Source of the DNA: Prochlorococcus sp. AG-402-M18
GTDB taxonomy: Bacteria > Cyanobacteriota > Cyanobacteriia > PCC-6307 > Cyanobiaceae
Assembly (NCBI GenBank): GCA_003216595.1
Contig: QCIQ01000003.1
Coordinates: 62,001 to 126,000 of the forward strand
Length of the DNA: 64,000 nt
Direction: 5' to 3'
The notes under the pieces were generated by a model. The model did not search any database. It was given only the letters and a program-made list of their open reading frames with translations, and had not been told where the DNA came from. Each line of letters begins with the position of its first letter. Within the stretch, counting starts at the first letter, position 1. Positions 54,491-63,778 of the stretch are shown in pieces. Made by a program: the position numbers and the translations under genes.

Positions 54491-55161
54491 TAGCTTCTGA
54501 ATAGTCTTGAATAAAGTTCTACATGCGACTGTTGAGCCATAATAGCGCCAACATCGCCGACCCAAATATCTTTGGGATTCTTTGCCAACAAGTAACTTGC
54601 TTGAGACTTAATAAGTTTGAGAGATCTCTTTTGAAGCTGTTGAGCTTTTGTTGGTCCTAATGACAAAAGTCTTAACGCTGCACTTAATTGATTAGCCACC
54701 CAACTATATAAAAAACCCTCTACTAAATCAATTTGAGGTATATCCCAGCAGACTCCAGCCCAAGCCCAAGCTATCGGCCATATAAATTTCTTTCCATTAT
54801 TTGGAAGAGGGTGATCAAGATCAATGAGCAACTGTAAAAGAGATTCACCCATTTGTGTTTGTTGAGATCTAAGCTCTGGAGAATCTCTTAGGGAAGTAAG
54901 CCAAGAATTCCACTCTTCAATAAGTGACTTATATTGATCATCTTTCTTATCCCTCCAATCAACTAAATCTTTCATGATGTGCACAATTGAGCTTGCCTCA
55001 ATTGTTATTTGACCTCGAGACAGTTCGCTTTCAATCCAATTGAAAAGACTGATCTCGTCATGGACTTTTTCATTTTGCACAAGCCACTCCAATCCCTCAG
55101 AATAACTAAAAGCTCCAACTGGTAATGATGGGCTTATTAATTGTAAAAATTCAAGTTTCAT
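54490..55161 (-). CDS. ureF: Urease accessory protein UreF
   Basis: Helical urease chaperone of 223 aa with the family start [21 protein letters not shown] and the conserved [12 protein letters not shown] near the C terminus. It works with UreD and UreG in apo-urease activation. It overlaps the ureG start by one base (TAATG). Confidence 0.92.
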   Translation of the reverse strand: MKLEFLQLISPSLPVGAFSYSEGLEWLVQNEKVHDEISLFNWIESELSRGQITIEASSIVHIMKDLVDWRDKKDDQYKSLIEEWNSWLTSLRDSPELRSQQTQMGESLLQLLIDLDHPLPNNGKKFIWPIAWAWAGVCWDIPQIDLVEGFLYSWVANQLSAALRLLSLGPTKAQQLQKRSLKLIKSQASYLLAKNPKDIWVGDVGAIMAQQSHVELYSRLFRS

Positions 55162-55181
55162 AAATGGAGTTAATCCACCCT

Positions 55182-55622
55182 CTACTCATAAGCTCCAATC
55201 TCAGGAGAAAAAGGTCTTTTGAAACTTTCTATTGCAAAACCTTGTCTCACTAACATCTTTTTCATGATTTCATCATTGAGTAAATATAACTCTTTATCAT
55301 GCAACTCAATCTCAACATGTCTATTACCTAAATGATAAGCAGCTTTTAACAATTTCAATCTATTTTCTGAGCTAATTCTTATGACATCTTCTTGAGCAGC
55401 CTGAATGCTCACAAAAACTTGTGAATTTTCACTTTTCAATACCTCTCCAGGCATCAATCTTCCTCCTCCTCTAGGCAAATTTAAAATAACATCGATCCCA
55501 TCTAAAGTTGTTCGCTTCCCCCGAAGTTGAGTCCTCTCTTTTGCAGACAAGGGAAGTACAAGACAATGATCTATACCTCGAGCACTCATTCTCTCAGTAA
55601 GATAGATTGATTCGTGTAACAA
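55182..55622 (-). CDS. ureE: Urease accessory nickel chaperone UreE
   Basis: Nickel-binding chaperone of 146 aa. It has the N-terminal peptide-binding domain (YLTERMSARGIDHCLVLPLSAKERTQLRGKRTTLDG) and the metal domain AAYHLGNRHVEIELHDKELYL. Unlike many UreE proteins it lacks a His-rich tail. The start appears to be TTG. It is divergent from ureD. Confidence 0.92.
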   Translation of the reverse strand: MLHESIYLTERMSARGIDHCLVLPLSAKERTQLRGKRTTLDGIDVILNLPRGGGRLMPGEVLKSENSQVFVSIQAAQEDVIRISSENRLKLLKAAYHLGNRHVEIELHDKELYLLNDEIMKKMLVRQGFAIESFKRPFSPEIGAYE

Positions 55623-55641
55623 GCTTCAATTTTTTGTAGAT

Positions 55642-55665
55642 GTAGATTTTAAAGCTTATATCTAC
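55642..55665. promoter_or_regulatory. Inverted repeat in ureE-ureD spacer
   Basis: GTAGAT and ATCTAC are separated by 12 bp; a second GTAGAT lies directly before the first. It is a possible operator for the divergent urease genes. The spacing does not fit NtcA. Confidence 0.4.
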
Positions 55666-55673
55666 CAGATCAA

Positions 55674-55702
55674 ACATTTATTATTTTCTCAATAATAAAT
55701 GT
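55674..55702. promoter_or_regulatory. Perfect 12-bp AT-rich palindrome before ureD
   Basis: ACATTTATTATT and AATAATAAATGT form a perfect inverted repeat around TTCTC. It covers the GTG proposed as start of the track ORF, which favours the later ATG at 55725. Confidence 0.65.
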
Positions 55703-55724
55703 GCAAAATCGATACAACTTTTCA

Positions 55725-56624
55725 ATGACATCTCAATGGCATGGAACTTGTGATCTAAGACTTTTCAAGAAATCAAGTCCTAAAGAGATCGATAGTTTCA
55801 AAACAATTCATCAAGCAAAATGCACTGCCCCATTGAAACTAATGAAAGTATTCAATGATAAAAAAGATGGAAGATGTGAAATACCAATTCTCCATAGTGC
55901 TGGTGGAATAGTTGGAGGTGATCAACTCACAATAAATATAAATGCTGAAGAAGCTAGCAGGGCTCTATGTTCTTCAGTAGCAGCTCAAAAGATTTATGGC
56001 AGTAGAGGAAGATCAAAATTAAATCCTCAAGGGAACTGGGCAAATCAAAAGTGTTTAATTAATATTGAAAAAAATTCTGACTTTGAGTGGATACCACAAG
56101 AATTGATTATTTATCAGGGAGGTCTTTTTGAACAAAATATGACTGTTAATCTTGATCCTTCATCAAGCTTTTTATGTGTTGATGTGGTTCGCTTAGGACG
56201 TACTGCTGCAGGAGAAAAACTAGGTAGTGGCGTATGGAGATCATCTTTGGATATCTTTAAAGAAAATGATCAAGGAAAACATTATGAATTTAGTGATCGC
56301 TTAGAACTTTCTGGAGAAGCTTTAAAATCCATTCATGGCTTAGAAGAACAACCAGTATTTGGATCTTTGACTTGGATAACGCCTCAAGGAATAAACCAAA
56401 AAGATTTATTTGATTTACTAATTAAATGCCGACAACAAAGAGTTGGACTTGAAGGCTTTATGACTTGTAGCGCTCTTGAGAATGGCATATCAGCAAGGTA
56501 TGCAGGCTCATCAACACAATCCGCTCGGTTTTGGTTTTATAGGATTTGGGCTCTTAGTAGAGTTTTAAGAAAATTAAGCTTGCCTGACTATATGAGAATT
56601 TGGCCTATGCAGGAAAATCCATAA
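55725..56624 (+). CDS. ureD: Urease accessory protein UreD
   Basis: Urease activation scaffold, 299 aa from the ATG at 55725 (TSQWHGTCDLRLF); the track uses a GTG at 55701 inside a palindrome. Family features are PLKLMKVF, LHSAGGIVGGDQLTININ, the segment AAQKIYGSRGRSK and WIPQELIIYQGG. It is the first plus-strand urease gene, followed by ureA after 70 bp. Confidence 0.9.
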   Translation: MTSQWHGTCDLRLFKKSSPKEIDSFKTIHQAKCTAPLKLMKVFNDKKDGRCEIPILHSAGGIVGGDQLTININAEEASRALCSSVAAQKIYGSRGRSKLNPQGNWANQKCLINIEKNSDFEWIPQELIIYQGGLFEQNMTVNLDPSSSFLCVDVVRLGRTAAGEKLGSGVWRSSLDIFKENDQGKHYEFSDRLELSGEALKSIHGLEEQPVFGSLTWITPQGINQKDLFDLLIKCRQQRVGLEGFMTCSALENGISARYAGSSTQSARFWFYRIWALSRVLRKLSLPDYMRIWPMQENP

Positions 56625-56637
56625 TTAGGTACAAAAT

Positions 56638-56650
56638 GTTCATGATGAAC
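56638..56650. promoter_or_regulatory. Palindrome GTTCATGATGAAC upstream of ureA
   Basis: A 13-bp palindrome around one central base, 47 bp before the ureA ATG. The identical 13-mer occurs at 59391-59403, 40 bp before another gene. It may be a shared operator. Confidence 0.5.
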
Positions 56651-56697
56651 TTTTAAGCATTTTATTGCTAGTAAAATATAATTCTAACTATTAAAAA

Positions 56698-57000
56698 ATG
56701 TACTTAAGTCCTCAAGAAAAAGACAAATTACTTGTGGTTACCGCTGCTCTTTTAGCAGAGCGAAGATTGAATAGAGGTTTAAAATTAAATCATCCTGAAG
56801 CGGTTGCTTGGCTTAGCTTTCAAGTACTTGAAGGTGCTAGAGATGGAAAAAATGTCTCAACTTTAATGAATGAGGGGACCAAATGGTTAACAAGAGAACA
56901 AGTTATGGACGGCGTGCCTGAACTTATTCATGAAGTACAAATAGAAGCTGTTTTTCCAGATGGAACGAAACTGGTAACACTTCACAATCCAATTAGCTAA
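56698..57000 (+). CDS. ureA: Urease gamma subunit
   Basis: Standard 100-aa gamma subunit: [32 protein letters not shown], and [23 protein letters not shown]. It is part of the (alpha-beta-gamma)3 enzyme that splits urea into ammonia and carbon dioxide. ureB follows after 8 bp. Confidence 0.97.
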   Translation: MYLSPQEKDKLLVVTAALLAERRLNRGLKLNHPEAVAWLSFQVLEGARDGKNVSTLMNEGTKWLTREQVMDGVPELIHEVQIEAVFPDGTKLVTLHNPIS

Positions 57001-57008
57001 CTAAAATC

Positions 57009-57329
57009 ATGTCTTATTTAATTCCTGGAGAACTTATTCCCGAAGATGGTTTTATTGAACTCAATAAGGGCAGAGAAATAACAACTCTAAAAGTTGCTAA
57101 TACATCTGATCGACCCATACAAATTGGCTCTCATTATCATTTCTTTGAGTCTAATAAAGGTCTAGAATTCGACCGTCAACAATCTCTCGGCAAAAGGTTA
57201 GATATCCCAGCTGGTACTGCAATCAGATTTGAACCAGGTGACCAAAGAGAAGTCAATCTTGTCCCTTATGAAGGAAACCAAAAAGTTTTTGGATTCAACG
57301 GACTCATCAACGACTCACTTCAAAAATAA
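57009..57329 (+). CDS. ureB: Urease beta subunit
   Basis: 106-aa beta subunit starting [19 protein letters not shown], with [22 protein letters not shown] and the conserved [17 protein letters not shown]. The stop is 1 bp before the ureC ATG, so the two are probably co-translated. Confidence 0.97.
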   Translation: MSYLIPGELIPEDGFIELNKGREITTLKVANTSDRPIQIGSHYHFFESNKGLEFDRQQSLGKRLDIPAGTAIRFEPGDQREVNLVPYEGNQKVFGFNGLINDSLQK

Positions 57330-57330
57330 A

Positions 57331-59040
57331 ATGCCTTTTCAGATTTCTCGCCAAGCTTATGCAGAGACTTATGGTCCTACTAAAGGGGATCGCATTAGAC
57401 TTGCAGATACAGACTTAATACTGGAAGTTGAACAGGATCATACTCACTATGGAGACGAAGTTAAATTTGGTGGAGGTAAAGTTATTCGTGATGGAATGGG
57501 GCAATCACAACAAACTAGAGACAATGGAGTAGTAGATACAGTTATCACGAATGCACTAATACTGGATTGGTGGGGAATTGTTAAAGCTGATATTGGTATT
57601 AAAAATGGCAAAATCTCAGGCATTGGAAAAGCTGGAAACCCTGACACTCAAAAAGGTGTTAACATTATTGTTGGAGCTAGTACGGAAGCGATAGCAGGAG
57701 AGGGCAATATTATTACGGCTGGTGCTATTGATAGTCATATTCATTTTATCTGCCCACAACAAATAGAAACTGCTTTAGCTAGTGGAGTTACAACGATGCT
57801 CGGAGGGGGGACAGGTCCAGCAACAGGTACTAATGCAACTACATGTACTCCAGGAGCATTTCATATTTCAAGAATGCTGCAATCAGCAGAAGGATTTCCT
57901 GTTAATTTGGGATTCTTCGGGAAAGGCAATGCAACTAATAAAGCAGCATTAGAAGAACAAGTAAGGGCAGGTGCATGTGGATTAAAACTTCATGAAGACT
58001 GGGGAACGACACCAGCTTGTATTGATGGATGTCTAAGTGTTGCAGATCAACTAGACGTACAAGTTTGTATTCATACAGATACCCTAAATGAAGCTGGTTT
58101 TGTTGAAGATACAATTAGAGCAATAAAAGGAAGAACAATTCATACTTTTCATACTGAGGGAGCTGGAGGTGGTCATGCTCCCGACATTATCAAAATTTGT
58201 GGGGAATCTAATGTCATCCCAAGCAGTACAAATCCCACCAGGCCTTTCACTCTAAATACTCTTGAGGAGCATTTAGACATGTTAATGGTTTGCCATCACT
58301 TGGATCCCAAAATTCCTGAGGATATTGCATTTGCCGAGTCAAGAATACGTCGTGAAACTATTGCTGCTGAAGACATACTCCACGATTTAGGAGCCTTTTC
58401 TATTATTGCTAGTGACTCCCAGGCTATGGGAAGAGTTGGAGAAGTTATTAGTCGAACTTTTCAAACTGCTCATAAAATGAAAATTCAAAGAGGATCCTTA
58501 CCAGAGGATAATACAAGGAATGATAATCATCGACTTAAAAGATATATCTCAAAGGTAACTATTAATCCAGCTATAGCTCATGGAATCAGCGATCATGTTG
58601 GGTCGATAGAAGTTGGAAAACTAGCAGACTTAGTACTTTGGAAACCAGGTTTTTTTGGAATAAAACCTGACTTAGTCCTCAAAGGAGGATCTATCGCATG
58701 GGCTCAGATGGGAGATGCAAACGCCTCCATTCCTACTCCACAACCAGTACACGGTCGTCCAATGTTTTCCTCTTTTGGAAAAGCAATAAATCCCACATGC
58801 CTAACTTTCTTAAGTGAGACCGCAATAGATGCTGGCGTGCCAGAACGACTCAAACTTGAACGTTCTTATGCTGCCGTTAAAGAAACAAGAAAGATATCTA
58901 AACAATCAATGAAACTGAATGATGCAAGACCAAAAATAGAAGTTGACCCTCAAACATACGAAGTATTTGCAGACGGAGATCTTTTGACTTGTGAACCGGC
59001 TGAAACACTACCACTTGCTCAAAGATATCTATTGCTATGA
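57331..59040 (+). CDS. ureC: Urease alpha (catalytic) subunit
   Basis: Nickel-dependent catalytic subunit of 569 aa. Nickel ligands H136/H138 are in DSHIHF, the carbamylated lysine is K219 in [10 protein letters not shown], and H248 and H274 lie in CIHTDTLNE and [13 protein letters not shown]. The flap signature [13 protein letters not shown] with its Cys and His is intact. The track start at 57229 runs back into ureB; the ATG at 57331 is right. Confidence 0.97.
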   Translation: MPFQISRQAYAETYGPTKGDRIRLADTDLILEVEQDHTHYGDEVKFGGGKVIRDGMGQSQQTRDNGVVDTVITNALILDWWGIVKADIGIKNGKISGIGKAGNPDTQKGVNIIVGASTEAIAGEGNIITAGAIDSHIHFICPQQIETALASGVTTMLGGGTGPATGTNATTCTPGAFHISRMLQSAEGFPVNLGFFGKGNATNKAALEEQVRAGACGLKLHEDWGTTPACIDGCLSVADQLDVQVCIHTDTLNEAGFVEDTIRAIKGRTIHTFHTEGAGGGHAPDIIKICGESNVIPSSTNPTRPFTLNTLEEHLDMLMVCHHLDPKIPEDIAFAESRIRRETIAAEDILHDLGAFSIIASDSQAMGRVGEVISRTFQTAHKMKIQRGSLPEDNTRNDNHRLKRYISKVTINPAIAHGISDHVGSIEVGKLADLVLWKPGFFGIKPDLVLKGGSIAWAQMGDANASIPTPQPVHGRPMFSSFGKAINPTCLTFLSETAIDAGVPERLKLERSYAAVKETRKISKQSMKLNDARPKIEVDPQTYEVFADGDLLTCEPAETLPLAQRYLLL

Positions 59041-59061
59041 ATGATTAATTAGTTCGAGGAT

Positions 59062-59289
59062 CTAAGCCGCAACTGGATCTTCTGCCATAGAAGAAGATAC
59101 TCTAAGTCGTTGCTCTAAATTCGGCCCATAAGACTCAATCCCCCAAATTTCCAGCTGAGACCCTTCTGGTGCCATAGAAGAAAAAACTTCTTGGGGAAAA
59201 ATAGCTCTTTCTAAAAAAAAACTATCTGGTCCAATACATTTCAATATGACCATACTTGACGTTATGTTTTTGTAAGAGAAACCGACCAT
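59062..59289 (-). CDS. DUF1830-like small protein
   Basis: 75-aa protein starting MVGFSYKNITSSMVILKC. FFLERAIFPQEVF and LEIWGIESYGPNLEQR resemble the cyanobacterial DUF1830 family. The function is unknown. It is convergent with ureC, 21 bp away. Confidence 0.6.
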   Translation of the reverse strand: MVGFSYKNITSSMVILKCIGPDSFFLERAIFPQEVFSSMAPEGSQLEIWGIESYGPNLEQRLRVSSSMAEDPVAA

Positions 59290-59390
59290 AAGGTATAAAT
59301 ATTTGTTGAAATTAAAACAAATAAATAAAAAAATATTTGTACTTTTTTATACCGAAAATACAACTTAAAATACAAAATAATTCTAAAAGT

Positions 59391-59403
59391 GTTCATGATG
59401 AAC
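59391..59403. promoter_or_regulatory. Second GTTCATGATGAAC palindrome
   Basis: Identical to the element at 56638-56650, placed 40 bp before the 59-aa ORF at 59444. Confidence 0.5.
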
Positions 59404-59443
59404 GGCGGTCCAAGATTCGCTTAGTTAAAAAAAATAAAAAGTC

Positions 59444-59623
59444 ATGATCTCTGCTGCAACAAGAATTCGAATTCAAAACATACTTAACCGAATAGAAAAT
59501 AATGAATCAGTTACTTTAGAAGAAAGGATTTTTCTTAATAAATTATCCAGTGTCTCTGTTGTTATATCGCAATGGGTTGTTTCTGCTCTGGGCTCTGAAG
59601 CCAGCTCAATAGATAATGATTAA
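59444..59623 (+). CDS. Small helical protein (59 aa)
   Basis: Below the track cutoff. The product starts MISAATRIRIQNILNRIENNES and continues LEERIFLNKLSSVSVVISQWV, two amphipathic helices. Similar small proteins are, as far as I recall, common in marine picocyanobacteria, but none has a known function. Confidence 0.6.
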   Translation: MISAATRIRIQNILNRIENNESVTLEERIFLNKLSSVSVVISQWVVSALGSEASSIDND

Positions 59624-59913
59624 CTATATAAATTTAAGAGGCTCATTTCCCAAAAACTATTCTAAAGCAAGAGATCTAAAGGGAAAACCAAAAGCATTAA
59701 GTTAATAAATATTTTTTATTCTTTTATGAATATGTTATCACATTATTCAAAATAGTACGGAATAAATTGACTTCAAATTCAAAAAGGAAAAACTTAAATA
59801 GATTTAAAATGTATTCTCAGATACCTAATTATCCCTAAAAATGTATTAGTAAATACTTCACATCTAAGTATTAACTACGAAAATAAATTGCTCTTAATTT
59901 GTGTGAGGACACA

Positions 59914-60924
59914 ATGAAGCTTTTTCAGCGTTTGCTAGTAGCTCCCGCTGCATTGGGCCTAATGGCTCCAGTTGCAGTTAATGCAGATACTGCATTTTCA
60001 TCAACCACTTCTCTTTCTGGTGGTGCTGTTTTTACAATCGGTTCTGTTGCCGATGGTGGAACAACTGATACGGAAGAAGAACTCTATATGCAATATGGCT
60101 ATGCACTTGACGTAACTTCTAGTTTTACTGGTGAAGACATGCTTTACATGGGCATGGAAACTGGTAATGCTAGTGGTCCATTAGCAAGTATGGATAGTTC
60201 AGTCGGCGGTACTGGTGCTATTACATTGCATTCTTTATTTTATGCTTTTCCAGTAGGCGATCTAGAAGTAACTGCTGGTCCTTTACTCGATCAGGACGAT
60301 GTAGTTGCTGCAACAACTTCTGCTTACTCAGATGCTTTCAGACTAGGCAGCATGCCTTACTCACTAGCTGGTGGTGAAACTGGTCCTGGAGTTGGTATTG
60401 CATACTCTGGAGACAACGGCGTAGTTGCTTCTGTTAGTTTCGTGTCCGTTGGTGGTTCTGATTCAACAGTAGGTATTGGTGCTGATGATGGCGATGATGT
60501 TTCAACCTTCACTCTTGGCTATGACGGCGACGGATTTGGAGGCGGTCTTGTAATCGCGACCAACGACGGTGAAGGCGGAACAACTGGATACGACACATTT
60601 GGTGGAGGTATCTATTACAGCCCTGAGTCAGTCCCCGCAACCATTAGCCTTGCTTATGACACAACTGATCCAGAAACTGGCGCTGATGCAACTGATTTAT
60701 TCGTTGGTGTGGACTATGAAGTTGGGCCTGGAACATTAAGTGCTGCTTACAATTCAACTGACATTGATGGAAGTGATTCTGAAGATTCAACAGGATTTGA
60801 AGTTTCTTACAGCTATGGACTCAATGACTATGTTTCGGTCACCGCTGGATTCTTCACTGTGGAAGATACAAGTACTGGTGATGACGACACCGGTGTAGTT
60901 GCTGAAACTTATTTCAGTTTCTAA
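59914..60924 (+). CDS. Outer-membrane porin
   Basis: Porin-like protein, 336 aa from the ATG at 59914; the track adds five codons to a TTG. The signal peptide MKLFQRLLVAPAALGLMAPVAVNA is clear. The mature protein is acidic and glycine-rich with alternating beta-strand pattern, and it ends VVAETYFSF with a terminal Phe. It is a paralogue of the porin at 35368 but lacks its His-rich N terminus. A strong terminator follows. Confidence 0.85.
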   Translation: MKLFQRLLVAPAALGLMAPVAVNADTAFSSTTSLSGGAVFTIGSVADGGTTDTEEELYMQYGYALDVTSSFTGEDMLYMGMETGNASGPLASMDSSVGGTGAITLHSLFYAFPVGDLEVTAGPLLDQDDVVAATTSAYSDAFRLGSMPYSLAGGETGPGVGIAYSGDNGVVASVSFVSVGGSDSTVGIGADDGDDVSTFTLGYDGDGFGGGLVIATNDGEGGTTGYDTFGGGIYYSPESVPATISLAYDTTDPETGADATDLFVGVDYEVGPGTLSAAYNSTDIDGSDSEDSTGFEVSYSYGLNDYVSVTAGFFTVEDTSTGDDDTGVVAETYFSF

Positions 60925-60943
60925 TCCTAAAAAGTTAAATAAG

Positions 60944-60976
60944 AAGCCTCCTGATTACACAGGAGGCTTTTTATTT
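60944..60976 (+). terminator. Rho-independent terminator of porin gene
   Basis: AAGCCTCCTG pairs perfectly with CAGGAGGCTT, followed by TTTTATTT. Confidence 0.92.
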
Positions 60977-61004
60977 GATGAAAATAAAAAATTAATTTAA
61001 AAGT

Positions 61005-61148
61005 TTATTTATTATTCAAAAATTTCTTTTTTTGTTTTACAAGTGCATTTGAATTAATTAGACTTTCATAAGGATCAAGTTTTTCTAATCTCACAATATC
61101 TTCATAAGGGTCAGGATTAATTTTATTATTATCTTCGATTTTTCTCAT
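61005..61148 (-). CDS. Small charged protein (47 aa)
   Basis: Unlisted minus-strand ORF, starting MRKIEDNNKINPDPYEDIVRLEKLDPYESL, with the tetrapeptide DPYE twice, 11 residues apart, and a lysine-rich end. No family recognised. The coding call rests on the ATG, the internal duplication and its fit in the gap. Confidence 0.45.
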   Translation of the reverse strand: MRKIEDNNKINPDPYEDIVRLEKLDPYESLINSNALVKQKKKFLNNK

Positions 61149-61188
61149 TTAATTTTGACAGATAAAGAATTGATCTATGTTTTCAACT

Positions 61189-61410
61189 TTATGCACCAAT
61201 ATTAGGTTTCAAACCCATATCACAACTATATTTATACCATCTAAATTGAAGAGTAATACGATGTCCATTAGGATACAAGTAAGGAAGATTTTCAATATTT
61301 TGACTTATAATCTCCTTATCATTTCTATTAACAATCTCTTGAGAAATATCAATTTTTTTTTGATTGATTTCCATAAAAAGTTTTTTCACTAAACTATTAA
61401 AAACATTCAA
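61189..61410 (-). CDS. Hypothetical protein (up to 73 aa)
   Basis: The minus-strand ORF ending YLYPNGHRITLQFRWYKYSCDMGLKP looks more protein-like than the overlapping plus-strand ORF. A possible internal start is the ATG at MEINQKK. No family recognised. Confidence 0.45.
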   Translation of the reverse strand: MNVFNSLVKKLFMEINQKKIDISQEIVNRNDKEIISQNIENLPYLYPNGHRITLQFRWYKYSCDMGLKPNIGA

Positions 61411-61529
61411 TCCATTAGCTGGTGTCCGTCATGAACAAAACTATGATTCCAAAACAAAATGGTCGAACAAAGAGATCAGCTGCATAAAATTATTCTCATC
61501 ATAATTTCTTAAATTTAATTTTCTAATAC

Positions 61530-61560
61530 AAAAAAGGCAGCTGATTAAGCTGCCTTTTTT
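61530..61560. terminator. Bidirectional hairpin terminator
   Basis: AAAAAAGGCAGCT pairs perfectly with AGCTGCCTTTTTT around a 5-nt loop. The A- and T-runs allow termination on both strands; it would serve the minus-strand gene at 61596. Confidence 0.9.
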
Positions 61561-61595
61561 GTAAAATCGATTTTATTTATTTGGAGCTTAAAAAT

Positions 61596-61868
61596 TTAAA
61601 AATATTTAAAAGGGAAAAATATCTTATCAGGACCTGCGAGCATAACTGAAGCAGCAATAAGTGCAGTAACTACTTGAACACCAATAAATTGTTTTTGAAG
61701 GTACTTATAAGAACCTGTTTCAGAAAGCTCAACTGATGGTTCATTCTCAGGTAATCCATAATAATAAATTTGAGAGATCTGAAAAAAGATGACTAAACCA
61801 GCAATTGCTGCCAAAGGATTAAATCCACCAAAGGTGATTGTAGAGAAAGGGATTGTTGAGTAAAGCAT
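61596..61868 (-). CDS. Small membrane protein (90 aa)
   Basis: Two hydrophobic segments: FGGFNPLAAIAGLVIFFQISQIYYYG and FIGVQVVTALIAASVMLAG, with a charged loop (ENEPSVELSETGSYK) between. No recognised motif. It is followed by a strong terminator. A thylakoid or inner-membrane location is likely, function unknown. Confidence 0.62.
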   Translation of the reverse strand: MLYSTIPFSTITFGGFNPLAAIAGLVIFFQISQIYYYGLPENEPSVELSETGSYKYLQKQFIGVQVVTALIAASVMLAGPDKIFFPFKYF

Positions 61869-62029
61869 TTAAAAGGCATCGCTCTTAACTGCTAATCATT
61901 ACAGCATTAATTTGAGAAAATGCTGTAATCGCTAATAGACTGAAATCTAAAATTTATTAAATTCAAAAAATCAGTATTCGAAGTCCTGAAAGTTTAGCTA
62001 GTGAAACAATAAAAACGTTCTGAATCTAA

Positions 62030-62278
62030 TCAATTGTTTTTCGGTCTTGCTTTTGTAACCCTAATAGCCCTACCCATCCATTCAACATCTTGAAGATCAT
62101 CGATTGCTTTTTGTTCTTGATCATCATCACCCATATCAACAAAGGCGAAACCTCTTTTCCTTCCGGTTTCCCTTTCTAATGGCAGCTTACAATTAGTCAC
62201 TTCGCCATAAGTGCTAAACACACCAACAATATCTTCAACCTCAGCATCAAACGAGAGATTCCCGATGTAAATAGTCAT
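62030..62278 (-). CDS. RRM-type RNA-binding protein
   Basis: Single RNA-recognition motif of 82 aa: RNP2 is IYIGNL at the N terminus and RNP1 is RKRGFAFVDM near residue 42. There is no glycine-rich tail, unlike cold-induced Rbp proteins of freshwater cyanobacteria. It probably acts in mRNA binding or localisation. It is divergent from rpsU, an arrangement often seen in cyanobacteria. Confidence 0.9.
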   Translation of the reverse strand: MTIYIGNLSFDAEVEDIVGVFSTYGEVTNCKLPLERETGRKRGFAFVDMGDDDQEQKAIDDLQDVEWMGRAIRVTKARPKNN

Positions 62279-62476
62279 TGGATAACGGACCTATAAAGTA
62301 ATGAATGAATGGTCCGAAAAGGAGAAAACCTCAATGATTTGACTAATAGGCAAAACTTGAAGAAAGCTATTTGGATAATTCAGTATCTATTCTAGATCTT
62401 CCACTCGCAAAAAAGAGCAAAACGAAAATTTGCTTTATCGTCCTGTAAAATTATCCAATAATATTTTTTTATCTTT

Positions 62477-62653
62477 TTGACTCAAGTAACTGTTGGAGAA
62501 AACGAAGGCATTGAATCAGCACTTCGCCGATTTAAACGTCAAGTTTCCAAAGCCGGCATCTTTGGAGAGCTAAAGCGCCTGCGACATCATGAAACTCCTG
62601 TCGAAAAATATAAGCGTAAATTGCAACAAAGACGCAGAAGCAGAAGAAGATAA
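62477..62653 (+). CDS. rpsU: 30S ribosomal protein S21
   Basis: Missing from the track. It starts at TTG and encodes 58 aa: [28 protein letters not shown], then [24 protein letters not shown], unmistakably bS21. It binds the 30S platform near the anti-Shine-Dalgarno sequence. It is divergent from the RRM gene. Confidence 0.95.
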   Translation: MTQVTVGENEGIESALRRFKRQVSKAGIFGELKRLRHHETPVEKYKRKLQQRRRSRRR

Positions 62654-62701
62654 AAAATGAGGTCAAAATTGAAATTCCAAGACCCTTATTAGATTGATCA
62701 A

Positions 62702-62926
62702 ATGGAAAGAGAAAACTGTTGGGTTTGGTTTAAAGGTTCACTCAAAGAAGGAGGTGCTTGGAAGGGAGGTTTTACTTACAAAAAAGATGAGAATCCAGGT
62801 GTTCTTATTCAAAACCCAGCATATGTGCAATGTCGTGTACCTGACTGGCGCATAAGCACTACTGAACCAATTGATAAATACAAAGGGCCAATAATCCCAG
62901 AAAATTCTGTTTGGAAAATTTTATAA
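62702..62926 (+). CDS. Hypothetical protein (74 aa)
   Basis: Short ORF 48 bp after rpsU, probably co-transcribed. The sequence MERENCWVWFKGSLKEGGAWKGGFTYKKDENPGVLI is rich in Trp and Gly, suggesting a small beta-fold. No family recognised, although it looks conserved. Confidence 0.6.
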   Translation: MERENCWVWFKGSLKEGGAWKGGFTYKKDENPGVLIQNPAYVQCRVPDWRISTTEPIDKYKGPIIPENSVWKIL

Positions 62927-62975
62927 ACTTAATCAGCATTTTTGAATAATTGTTTTTATTTTTTTTAATACATTT

Positions 62976-63488
62976 CTAATTAGCATTGACAATATGGGTT
63001 AAATACTTAACCAAAGCTGGAGTGATTAACAAAACCGCTATCAATCTAAATGCATGAATTGCTGCTACTGCAGCCCCGACTCCAAGCTCAGCACCAACCA
63101 GGCTCATCCCAAGAGTGCCTCCAGGAGCAGAACCTAGCAAAGCGATTAAAGGATCAATACCAAATAAACGTACCACTAAAAACCCAACGACTAGACCAGT
63201 AAGAATTAGAGTAATCGTAATTAAGATGGCTGGCTTCCAAAGAGTTTGTAACTCTGTAAGAGTGTCCTTATTAATACCAGTACCAATAACAGTCCCCACA
63301 CCAATACCAAGTAAAGTTTTAGTTCCCATAGGCCATTGGGCAGGTTCAAATTGACCACTAATGCTTAAGCATCCTGCGGCCAAAATCGAGCCAAGAAGAG
63401 GAGCTGCGGGAATACCGCTTAGCAGCATCAAACATCCTAGAGAAGCTCCACTGAGAATGTATATAATCAAAGTCATTGGAGGATTCAT
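62976..63488 (-). CDS. AbrB-family membrane protein
   Basis: 170-aa membrane protein of the AbrB/ammonia-monooxygenase-like family, with one copy of the duplicated domain. Features are SGIPAAPLLGSILAAG and LGSAPGGTLGMSLVGAELG. Family members may be transporters; the substrate is unknown. It is half the length of the usual two-repeat proteins. Confidence 0.75.
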   Translation of the reverse strand: MNPPMTLIIYILSGASLGCLMLLSGIPAAPLLGSILAAGCLSISGQFEPAQWPMGTKTLLGIGVGTVIGTGINKDTLTELQTLWKPAILITITLILTGLVVGFLVVRLFGIDPLIALLGSAPGGTLGMSLVGAELGVGAAVAAIHAFRLIAVLLITPALVKYLTHIVNAN

Positions 63489-63778
63489 GATCCAAGCATT
63501 AAATCTATATCGTTAGTCTGATCTATTTTTTGTTTTTTAAACAAAATGGGCAATATCAATTCAAAAAGCCTCTAAAAAAACTTTGCCTTTCAATTAAATT
63601 ATTAAATTACTTCTTGCAAAAAGGATGAAAAGGGACACTACAACTAAGTTTTGGCTAGATTAGGAATGGAGTTAAATTTTCTTGCTTTTAACTATTAATC
63701 TAATTTTTAATCAAAAAGGTCAACATATTGTTAGTGTTTATCTCTAAATGATTATTTTTGTTATCAATAGATGTTCTG
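63489..63778. other. Intergenic region
   Basis: About 290 bp, AT-rich, between divergent genes. I see no supported ORF, tRNA or terminator in it. Confidence 0.5.

Noticed and set aside
54491-54565. 25-residue N-terminal extension of UreG in the ORF track
   Set aside because: Lies inside ureF and does not resemble UreG; the ATG at 54490 fits the family.
57229-57330. 34-residue N-terminal extension of UreC in the ORF track
   Set aside because: Out-of-frame reading of the ureB end; the ATG at 57331 fits the family.
61177-61392. Plus-strand ORF of 71 aa overlapping the minus-strand ORF at 61189-61410
   Set aside because: Composition rich in Ile, Asn and Phe typical of AT-rich noise; the opposite strand reads as a more protein-like sequence.
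61434-61488. 18-codon plus-strand ORF MNKTMIPKQNGRTKRSAA
   Set aside because: Too short to support without conservation data.
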